Assembly: GCA_032250895.1 (NCBI GenBank)
Contig: JAVVEZ010000014.1
Coordinates: 1-51,411 of the forward strand
Reading direction: 5' to 3'
Length of the DNA stretch: 51,411 nt
DNA from: JAVVEZ01 sp032250895
GTDB lineage: Bacteria; Pseudomonadota; Gammaproteobacteria; Pseudomonadales; Pseudohongiellaceae
Below, one piece after another: positions 16,654 through 23,642 of this stretch. Numbering within the stretch: position 1 is the first letter of the stretch; the number at the start of each line of letters is the position of its first letter. Under the pieces are notes generated by a model. That model did no database searches, was not told the origin of the DNA, and worked only from the letters and a program-made list of their open reading frames with translations. The position numbers and the translations under genes were made by a program.

Positions 16654-17571
16654 CTATTTCAGACTCTTGGCAGCCGTCTCCCAGTTGGGATTGGTGCACA
16701 AACTGCACTGGGCACCGACGAACATTTTGCCCGCTTCCGCATCGCCCTTGAACTGGTAGCGAAGCCAGTTGGACGCCACGTTGGCGAACTCGCCGCCACC
16801 GGGGTGGTACATGGTTGCGGTATGTCCGGCATTGTCACGGGCGCCGTAGAACGCCGGTACGTGCTTGACCAGATCAAAGTTGGCGCGTGAAGGTCCGTAC
16901 ATGAAATCGACCTCGCCGCCATTGATGAACAGCACCGGTCCGTGCAGCTGTGCCAGAGAGTCCGTGGTGGCCAAGGTGCCGGCCGGCCCGTTGGGGTCGG
17001 GTGCCGATACGCCGGAATTGAACACGCCGATGGTGCCGACGCGCGGATCAGTACCCAGACCGACCGACAGAAAACCACCACAGGACTGGCCCATCACTGC
17101 GACATGCGCGGTATCGATCCGACCTTGCAGCGGTGAGCCGGCACGGGTGTTTTCAGTTTCCGCCCAGGCGATGGCCGCGAGCAGGTCGTCGGCGGTTTGG
17201 CGACGGCTTTGCTCGTCGCCCGCGACCGAGGCCGTGGTCAATACCAAAAAGCCGTGTGAGGCAATGGTGCCCAGGTATTCGCCATAGCGTGGATTATTGA
17301 TCGCACAGCCGCCGTTGCCCCATACGAGCACCGGCAGCGTGTCCCGTGCCGGGAAAGCACTCAGCTCAGCAGGACGAAACAGAATATGGCGCTCGGATGC
17401 AAACGCTCCTTCCGTCATCGTGGTGTAGGGGCCGGGTTCGGCCAGCGGCGCGCCTTCCAGTGGCAACTGCCGGTTGATCATTTCCATCGTGATGCCGGGC
17501 GGTTGGGCAAGGGTGAGGCTGCTGGCAAACAGAAGAGACAGGCTGGTACAGGCTAGGTAAAGGTAGCGCAT
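16654..17571 (-). CDS. Exported alpha/beta hydrolase (dienelactone/polyester-hydrolase-like)
   Basis: This is a 305-residue secreted hydrolase. The signal peptide ends near LTLAQ (residue 23). The fold shows LPVLVWGNGGCA (oxyanion strand), nucleophile elbow GQSCGG with Ser163, an acid region at NGGEVDFMYG, and a probable catalytic His in DNAGHTATM. Cysteines are plentiful (QCSLCTN near the C-terminus), suggesting disulphides. Similar proteins are often annotated only as alpha/beta hydrolase; the substrate is not predictable. It stands alone on the minus strand, divergent from the DUF6152 cluster across 243 bp. Confidence 0.75.
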   Translation of the reverse strand: MRYLYLACTSLSLLFASSLTLAQPPGITMEMINRQLPLEGAPLAEPGPYTTMTEGAFASERHILFRPAELSAFPARDTLPVLVWGNGGCAINNPRYGEYLGTIASHGFLVLTTASVAGDEQSRRQTADDLLAAIAWAETENTRAGSPLQGRIDTAHVAVMGQSCGGFLSVGLGTDPRVGTIGVFNSGVSAPDPNGPAGTLATTDSLAQLHGPVLFINGGEVDFMYGPSRANFDLVKHVPAFYGARDNAGHTATMYHPGGGEFANVASNWLRYQFKGDAEAGKMFVGAQCSLCTNPNWETAAKSLK

Positions 17572-17814
17572 CGTGATGTCCTCTGGGAAACTCTTGTTGT
17601 ATAAACCTTGGCCATTGTCCCATAACCCGTTTGCAAGGCAAGCATTTATCTTTTATGAGGGAGCGGCCGGAAATTGATGGCGGCCATGCCTTGCCGGAAT
17701 TTTGGCCTTGACAAGGTGCAATTGCCTGTTTACTTTCCTTGCCAAAGCAAAGGTGTGCGAGAGTTTTTCAGAAGTTCCCTGAGCGTGTTCACAAATGGGG
17801 TCGGAGGGGAAGCC

Positions 17815-18972
17815 ATGTCCAGAAACACAGGCACCTTTTACAGTCGCCTGGTGGCTTTGTCACCGCTGGTGATTGCCCTGTTCCTTGGTTTTCCGCTATC
17901 GGTATTCGCCCATCATGGCTATGGTAATTTTGCCCTCGATGAAACCATAGAGCTCGAGGGCACCATCACCCGTGTTGATTTCGTCAATCCGCACGCCTGG
18001 GTTTATTTTGATGTTCTCGTCGCAGGGGAGGTGCAGGCATGGCGTTGTGAAATGCGGGCAGCCACCGTGTTGCGGCGCTCCGGCTGGTCCAAAGAGATGT
18101 TCGTTGCGGGCGAAGCCATTGCCATAACAGCCTCACCAGACCGCCTGGATTCACGCACCTGCTACCTCAGCACCATCGTATTTGCCGATGGCAGCAAGGC
18201 CGCCCGTTATGGCCAACTGGAAAAGGCGCCACCCCCCCAACTGGCCGAAGAACGTCAGCGGCGCTTGCCCGATGGCACTCTCAATATCTCTGGCGACTGG
18301 GCTTCGGAACAATATGTCATGATGGATGCCGGCGGACAAAAGGGCAGCGGGCTCGTCCCCCTCAGTGTGGCCCAAGGTAAGGTAGAAGCGGCCAACAGCC
18401 CCTCAGGCAGCCCCTGGCGCGTCAGCCAGGTCAACTTTACCGAGGCGGGCAAGGCGGCGGCAGACGGCTTTGCACTGCGTTCGCTCGATAACCCCCGCAT
18501 GCGCTGTGAGACGACCAGCATTATTTTTGACTGGGATTTTGATGGTCCGGTCAATCGCATTACACAGCAAGACGATAGCATTACCCTCCAATATGGTCAG
18601 TTCGGCTTTACCCGTACCATTAAGCTCGATCAGACCAGCCATCCCGCCAATCTGGAACCCAGCCGTGCCGGACACTCCATCGGTCACTGGGAAGGGGACG
18701 TGCTTGTGGTTGCCACCACAGGTTTTGCGCCGGGCGTGCTCTATCCTCCCGTGATGAACAGTGAGCATTTGCAGGTAGTTGAACACTTCAGGCTGGATGT
18801 GGACACCATGACGCTGCATCGGGACTATGTTGCCACCGACCCGGTTTACTATACGGATGCATACCGGGGATCTGACAGCCTGAACCTGGCAGACATTCCC
18901 TATAGCCCTGATGACTGCTCTGATTTCACCCTGATAAACTACGGGAAAGAGCAGGGCGAAACACTTCCTTAA
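17815..18972 (+). CDS. Exported two-module protein: DUF6152-like plus W-E-G-D module
   Basis: This 385-residue secreted protein has no known function. A GGAGGGG ribosome site precedes the ATG at 17815. The signal peptide ends at residue 32 (LSVFA), so the mature protein would begin His-His-Gly-Tyr. Residues 33-130 match the DUF6152-like domain of the gene at 19826: ELEGTITRVDFVNPHAWV parallels LEGKVTRMEWSNPHSWV. The C-terminal half contains GHWEGDVLVVATTGF (WEGD at 292-295), the signature shared with the genes at 18973 and 20325. It is thus a natural fusion of two modules that are encoded separately next door. The next gene starts immediately after its stop. Confidence 0.75.
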   Translation: MSRNTGTFYSRLVALSPLVIALFLGFPLSVFAHHGYGNFALDETIELEGTITRVDFVNPHAWVYFDVLVAGEVQAWRCEMRAATVLRRSGWSKEMFVAGEAIAITASPDRLDSRTCYLSTIVFADGSKAARYGQLEKAPPPQLAEERQRRLPDGTLNISGDWASEQYVMMDAGGQKGSGLVPLSVAQGKVEAANSPSGSPWRVSQVNFTEAGKAAADGFALRSLDNPRMRCETTSIIFDWDFDGPVNRITQQDDSITLQYGQFGFTRTIKLDQTSHPANLEPSRAGHSIGHWEGDVLVVATTGFAPGVLYPPVMNSEHLQVVEHFRLDVDTMTLHRDYVATDPVYYTDAYRGSDSLNLADIPYSPDDCSDFTLINYGKEQGETLP

Positions 18973-19797
18973 ATGACTGCCAGGGATATCATGACATATA
19001 CACCCTGTAACAATTGCACCGCCCGCGTACTGATGGTTCTGGCCATGTTGGTATTGACGGCTCCTCTCCTTGCTGCCCAGGAGCGCCCGGCCCTGATCAA
19101 TGGCAGGCCCAACCTCAATGGCCTGTGGCAGGCCGTCAATTCGGCCCATTGGAATCTTGAAGCCCATGCGGCTCATGCTCTGCCGCAGAGTGCAGAAATG
19201 GGTGCCATAGCCGCTGTGCCTGCCGGTCAGAGCGTGGTCGTTGGTGGCACCATTCCGTATTTGCCACAAGCGCTGGCAAAGCGCGAAGAAAACCGTGCCG
19301 GGTGGCCGGCCACTGATCCGGAAGCCAGTTGTTATCTGCCGGGTATTCCCCGGGCAACCTACATGCCCTATCCCTTCCGGATCATCCAGGGTGAAGATGA
19401 TCTGATGTTCGCGTACTCTTATGCGGCAGCCAACCGCGTCATCCACATGCAGGAGCACAGCGAAGCCCCGGTAGACATGTGGATGGGATGGTCCAATGGT
19501 CATTGGGAAGGCAATACCCTGGTCATCGAAGTCAGTTCAAATGATGATCGCACCTGGCTTGACCGTGCCGGCAATCACCACAGCTACATGATGAAAGTGA
19601 CCGAACGTTATACGCCGCTGAGCAGTGACCATATGATGTACGAAGCCACCATGGACGATCCGCTTACGTTCAGTGCCCCCTGGACCATCCGCATGCCGCT
19701 GTACCGCATCCTGGATCAAAATGCCGAATTACTTGAATTCAAATGCATCGAGTTTGCGGAAGAATTCCTGTACGGTGAATTCTACAAGCGCGACTGA
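18973..19797 (+). CDS. Exported W-E-G-N module protein
   Basis: This 274-residue protein has an N-terminal hydrophobic signal (about residues 18-35, ending LLAAQ). Its mature part opens with GRPNLNGLWQ, a G-x-P-D/N-L-x-G-x-W motif also found in the gene at 20325 as GHPDLEGIW. The signature GHWEGNTLVIEV lies at about 176-187, followed by KVTERYTPL and ATMDDPLTFSAPW, which parallel LTERLTR and TVDDPVTYTAPF in the 20325 protein. The family is widespread in proteobacteria and acidobacteria as hypothetical proteins, and no activity is known to me. Its start codon directly abuts the previous stop, implying translational coupling. Confidence 0.7.
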   Translation: MTARDIMTYTPCNNCTARVLMVLAMLVLTAPLLAAQERPALINGRPNLNGLWQAVNSAHWNLEAHAAHALPQSAEMGAIAAVPAGQSVVVGGTIPYLPQALAKREENRAGWPATDPEASCYLPGIPRATYMPYPFRIIQGEDDLMFAYSYAAANRVIHMQEHSEAPVDMWMGWSNGHWEGNTLVIEVSSNDDRTWLDRAGNHHSYMMKVTERYTPLSSDHMMYEATMDDPLTFSAPWTIRMPLYRILDQNAELLEFKCIEFAEEFLYGEFYKRD

Positions 19798-19825
19798 ACC
19801 CCCAGGTCCATTACCGGAGAGACCC

Positions 19826-20239
19826 ATGCGAAAACACGCACGTATCAAGCTTCTGGGATTATCGGCCTTGCTTTGGGTGATGACCCAGACAGCCCAGGCT
19901 CACCACTCCTTTGCTGCCGAATTTGACATTTCCCGGCCCATTCAACTGGAAGGCAAGGTAACCCGCATGGAGTGGAGCAACCCGCATTCCTGGGTGCATC
20001 TCGACGTGGTTACCGCCACTGGAGAAGTGCAGCGGTGGAAAGTGGAGGGCGGGGCGCCCAATGCCCTGATTCGGCGTGGCTGGAATCGCAATTCCCTACC
20101 CCCCGGCACCACGATCAAGGTGGAAGGCTATCAGGCTCGTGACGGGGGCTTTAGAGCCAATGGGCGCAATATCACGCTGGAGGATGGCAGCCAGTTGTTC
20201 GTCGGCTCTTCTGATGCCGGGGCTCCTCCGGCACAATGA
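19826..20239 (+). CDS. Exported stand-alone DUF6152 family protein
   Basis: This is a 137-residue secreted single-domain protein. The signal peptide ends at residue 25 (QTAQA), so the mature chain begins His-His-Ser-Phe, matching the His-His start of the fused protein at 17815. Other family landmarks are LEGKVTRMEWSNPHSWVHLD (NPH at 52-54), RGWNRNSLPPGTTIKVEGY and NITLEDGSQLF. The fold is likely a small beta-barrel, which is inference. An exposed N-terminal His plus a conserved NPH histidine could bind a metal. It sits 28 bp after the W-E-G-N gene in a three-gene operon and is closed by a strong hairpin at 20292-20318. Confidence 0.8.
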   Translation: MRKHARIKLLGLSALLWVMTQTAQAHHSFAAEFDISRPIQLEGKVTRMEWSNPHSWVHLDVVTATGEVQRWKVEGGAPNALIRRGWNRNSLPPGTTIKVEGYQARDGGFRANGRNITLEDGSQLFVGSSDAGAPPAQ

Positions 20240-20291
20240 ATACACCTGTTCATCAGCCAATCCGGTGGGCGTAGCGGCGCTGACGTGAAAG

Positions 20292-20330
20292 CATCGGGTT
20301 CGGGCAGAGAACCCGATGACCATTTTATTC
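20292..20330. terminator. Bidirectional hairpin terminator
   Basis: CATCGGGTTC (20292-20301) and GAACCCGATG (20309-20318) form a perfect 10-bp stem with a 7-nt loop, followed by ACCATTTTATT. It lies between the convergent ends of the DUF6152 gene and the W-E-G-D gene and can serve both directions. Confidence 0.7.
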
Positions 20331-21455
20331 TCCGGCGTTGATATCGAAGATTTCTGCGCCTTCCTGTGGCGCACCATAGATACTCATCCCGCCTGCCCGC
20401 TGTGGGGGTTCTTCGCCTCTGGCGATGGCATCGGCAACCTGCTGATCCCACACACGTTCACCCTGAAGGGCATAAATCACGGCGCCATTGCCCTCATGGC
20501 AGGAATATTCATACATCTGATAGCCTGGTTGCGAGGTAATGGTCAGGCGGTAGGTGAAGGGGGCTGTATAGGTCACCGGGTCATCGACAGTGATGTAATA
20601 ATCGATCATGTCATCATCAACACGGGTCAGGCGTTCGGTAAGCACCAGTTTGTCACTATGGCGGGTGCCATTACCGTTGGCGCCAATACTGGTTTTGTCC
20701 GTGAAGTTGCGGGTTTCGATGACCAGTGTGTCACCTTCCCAGCGGCCGCGGGAATTGCCCATATACTGACGTATGTCGCTGTCCATGAAAGCGCGGCCAT
20801 CGAGAGGGATGATGCGGGTGTCATGAATCATTTCGTAGCTGAGCGCGATGCTGTCCGGCGTCTGGATGATTTTCAGTCCATTGCCGTAAAGTACGGGTAA
20901 TATCGAACCCACGACGCCACGGGTAATGCAGCGGTCGTACAGCGTAAAGTCTTCAGGCGTATTGAAGGGGCCGGTGCCAAAGGTGCCACGATCCCTTGCG
21001 CCTGCCCGGGATTTACCCAGTTCGGTCATTTCCGGTATGTGGCCATCTTCAGGCGATACGATCAGGGAAGTATAGCCAAAGGTGCGGACACCGTATTCGT
21101 TACGCAGAAAAGTCTCACTGTTTACGGCTCTGTCCATGGCCGCATCGTCCCTGTTTGCGCGCTGCTGGAACTCTGCGTCAGTCAGGGACTGACGGTTGCC
21201 GAGCTGACGTGGCCGTTCGGTACTCACACTGCGCATGTCATCGCTGGTCCAGATACCTTCAAGATCCGGATGTCCCCAGGCCGTACGCGGCATCTGCCAG
21301 TTGGAGTCGGTACGTGAGGCGGCCAGTTTTTCCGCCGGGATGTCGCGGCTGTCTACCTGCGACAGGTCGATGACCTGGGCCTCCGCAAAGTGGGCAGTAG
21401 CCAGTAAGAGAGAGCTGATGGCAATGGATAGTGCGCGTGGTTTATGTGTTTTCAT
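20325..21455 (-). CDS. Exported W-E-G-D module protein
   Basis: This 376-residue secreted protein has a signal peptide from the start at 21455 (MKTHKPRALSIAISSLLLA), ending near FAEAQ. It carries the N-terminal GHPDLEGIW motif, a central segment with YDRCITRGVVGSILP, and the signature GRWEGDTLVIETRNF (WEGD at 239-242). Next come LVLTERLTRVDDD and TVDDPVTYTAPF. The tail (GEEPPQRAGGMSIYG) is low complexity. It is the longest and most canonical member of the module family here, and convergent with the three-gene operon. The upstream in-frame ATG at 21479 is less likely because it would precede the basic start of the signal peptide. Function is unknown. Confidence 0.75.
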   Translation of the reverse strand: MKTHKPRALSIAISSLLLATAHFAEAQVIDLSQVDSRDIPAEKLAASRTDSNWQMPRTAWGHPDLEGIWTSDDMRSVSTERPRQLGNRQSLTDAEFQQRANRDDAAMDRAVNSETFLRNEYGVRTFGYTSLIVSPEDGHIPEMTELGKSRAGARDRGTFGTGPFNTPEDFTLYDRCITRGVVGSILPVLYGNGLKIIQTPDSIALSYEMIHDTRIIPLDGRAFMDSDIRQYMGNSRGRWEGDTLVIETRNFTDKTSIGANGNGTRHSDKLVLTERLTRVDDDMIDYYITVDDPVTYTAPFTYRLTITSQPGYQMYEYSCHEGNGAVIYALQGERVWDQQVADAIARGEEPPQRAGGMSIYGAPQEGAEIFDINAGE

Positions 21456-21703
21456 GGTTTCCCCGCTAACATGGTTCACCCACTGAATCGTTCGCAGAGC
21501 TTAGCACCGTGGCGATTCCCCCAGCAATAGGCAGGGGGAAGAATAAATTACTCGACACTGGGCCAGTCGAGCTGGCATTGAGCTCTGGGTCGTCAGGCAA
21601 GGTGACAGCTTCGCCATATCAGTGCCGGAAAATAGATCCAGACCGCGAACCCCCTCGCTTTCTGAAAAAATCAAAGTACAATGGCCGCCGATCACCCAAC
21701 AAC

Positions 21704-21793
21704 GGAGAGGTGCCGGAGTGGTCGAACGGGCCTGACTCGAAATCAGGTGGCCTCGCAAGGGGTCCCAGGGTTCGAATCCCTGCCTCTCCGCCA
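21704..21793 (+). tRNA. tRNA-Ser (anticodon CGA)
   Basis: This is a 90-nt tRNA including an encoded CCA. The acceptor stem GGAGAGG pairs with CCTCTCC, with G73 as discriminator. The anticodon arm CCTGA-CTCGAAA-TCAGG places CGA at 21738-21740, reading UCG. The long variable arm typical of serine tRNAs is present (TGGCCTCGCAAGGGGTCC), and the T arm contains GGTTCGAATCC. A TACAAT at 21677-21682 could be its -10 box. A 12-nt piece of the variable arm (GCAAGGGGTCCC) recurs just downstream at 21801-21812. Confidence 0.96.
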
Positions 21794-22073
21794 TTATCCA
21801 GCAAGGGGTCCCGGTACACGACTGCGACCGACAGGCCCCAGCCCACCGCCTATCGAAACACAATCGGTCTGTGCCTGATTGCCGCGACATTCATCCATGT
21901 TTATTCAGAGATTATTAAAGTATTTGTCTGGATTGCCGATGTCCAGAATTTGACAAGAACATCATTTTTTGCAATGTATCCGGTGCTTGTCGGTAATGTC
22001 ATAGGCACCGGTGCATGATTGGCAGAGATGAAGCGATCAATGGTTTAGCGTGGGGCGAGACGACACTTCCAGC

Positions 22074-23276
22074 ATGTTCCCTTCCTCTCCGAAGTCATTC
22101 TTTCCCTGTTACCAACCCATCATTGGGATGAGTACCGGAAAAATCGAAGGCTATGAGGCTCTGGCCCGCTTCCGCGACAGCAGGGGAGAAATACGGAGCG
22201 CAGGGCCTCTGTTTTTTGATCAGAGCCTGGATGCAGACTTCAAATTGGCGGTGGACCGGGAGGTCCGCATGAAAGCGCTGCAGGCCTTTGCCGCCGAGCC
22301 ACAGTTGGGCTACCTGTCCGTGAATATTTCGCCGGAGTGGGTGGAGCGGCTGCGCAACCCGGTAACCTTGCCGACGGTTGAAATGGTGGCGGCTTGCGGC
22401 ATCGATCCGGCTCGGGTCATTATCGAAATTACGGAAACACGCGGAGATTTACAGGCTCTGAAGGAAGCCGTGGCGCTGTATCATCGCGTTGGCATGCGCG
22501 TGGCCATCGACGATTTCGGTGCCGGGGCTTCCCAGATCGATCGCATCGAGGCCCTGGCGCCGGATATCGTCAAACTGGATATGGGGCTGTTCAAGCAGGC
22601 ATCCCGGGGTGGCATCAGTGCCGACATCACCCTGGCCATGACCACCATTGCCAGCCGGGTGGGCTGCCTCATCGTTTGTGAGGGTGTGGAAAAGGAAGAT
22701 GAATTTCACTTTGGCATCGAATGCGGGAGCAGCCATGTACAGGGCTTCCTGTTTCATGAGGCACAGCCTTACTTTCTGGATCCCGATGACACGCTTGCCA
22801 AGATCCGGAAATTGCAGGCAGCGTATCTGGGAAAAAAAGCGCGCAAGCTGAGACTGGCCGCCAGCCGGAAAGAACGGCTCAAGGTTTTCATCCGGGCGAT
22901 TCAGAGCTCTCATGCCGACAATGCGGATGTTCCGGCGCCGGCCGAACTGCATGCGGCGGGTGTTCTGCGTTATTACATCTGTGATATTGCCGGAAACCAG
23001 TTGACGCCCAACTTTGATATCGACGGTGCCCGGTTGATCGAAAATGCGGCATTTAGGGGGCTGAACTGGGCCCACCGTCCCTATTTTCCTCGCTTCATCG
23101 CCTGGAAGGCGAACGCTGACGGTATTTTTTCCTCGGGAGTCTACCGGGACGTGAACAGCCACGATCTGTGTAAAACCTATGCTGTCAGCCTTGATCCCGG
23201 CCGCATTCTGCTGGTCGATGCCCTCGTTCCCGATGAAATCATCTATGCCCGGTATTCCCAGAGACGCTCTGAATAA
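22074..23276 (+). CDS. EAL-domain cyclic-di-GMP phosphodiesterase with C-terminal sensor-like domain
   Basis: This 400-residue protein is predicted to hydrolyse c-di-GMP. All catalytic landmarks are present: EALAR (28-32), VNISPEW (Asn), EITE, the metal-binding pair in IDDFGAGAS, VKLD (Lys), CEGVEKEDE (Glu) and VQGFLF (Gln), so it should be active. After the EAL domain (to about 250) a helical linker leads to a C-terminal domain (RYYICDIAGNQLTPNF, NWAHRPYFPRFI) resembling the PAS/Cache-like tail of Bacillus YkuI. No transmembrane segments are seen. A GTG at 22050 is an alternative start. It is not in an operon and lies just after tRNA-Ser. Confidence 0.88.
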   Translation: MFPSSPKSFFPCYQPIIGMSTGKIEGYEALARFRDSRGEIRSAGPLFFDQSLDADFKLAVDREVRMKALQAFAAEPQLGYLSVNISPEWVERLRNPVTLPTVEMVAACGIDPARVIIEITETRGDLQALKEAVALYHRVGMRVAIDDFGAGASQIDRIEALAPDIVKLDMGLFKQASRGGISADITLAMTTIASRVGCLIVCEGVEKEDEFHFGIECGSSHVQGFLFHEAQPYFLDPDDTLAKIRKLQAAYLGKKARKLRLAASRKERLKVFIRAIQSSHADNADVPAPAELHAAGVLRYYICDIAGNQLTPNFDIDGARLIENAAFRGLNWAHRPYFPRFIAWKANADGIFSSGVYRDVNSHDLCKTYAVSLDPGRILLVDALVPDEIIYARYSQRRSE

Positions 23277-23642
23277 GCCCGCTACCGTCTCCCCAGTCCA
23301 GTGAAATCAATGATTTGATAGGCAGGCACGAACCGGGGCGATGCGATGCAATGACCCATAAAGCCGATGGCATACAGGAAAGTAGCGGAAAATATCACAT
23401 AACAGATCAAGTCATAAAAAAATCAGGAACATTCGTTTAATAATTGGGGTTTATTTGTTTTTTTTATTGCTCGCCGTTCTGAAAGTTTATGAGCAGTAAA
23501 GGGTCTGTTAGTGAACCTTGAAAGAGGGAACCGTGAAAGTGAAATGAGTACAGGGCATCTTCAGAATTTGCTGTGTCGTCCTTCCAGCCCAGGCAGGGAT
23601 TCAGTAAACCAGAAACAACAAAGACACTCTCAGGAGGAGTAA
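23277..23642 (+). promoter_or_regulatory. 366-bp leader of the TonB receptor
   Basis: No gene is seen here. The middle (about 23390-23470) is markedly AT-rich compared with its surroundings and probably holds the promoter. TTTATTGCTC (23463-23472) and GAGCAGTAAA (23491-23500) form a 10-bp inverted repeat with one mismatch, a possible operator or leader hairpin. A strong AGGAGG ribosome site sits at 23632-23637, 5 bp before the ATG. Confidence 0.45.

Noticed and set aside
21755..21812. 12-nt direct repeat GCAAGGGGTCCC in tRNA-Ser and just downstream, as an integration (att) scar
   Set aside because: Att duplications normally copy the tRNA 3' end, whereas this is the variable arm. No integrase or island follows.
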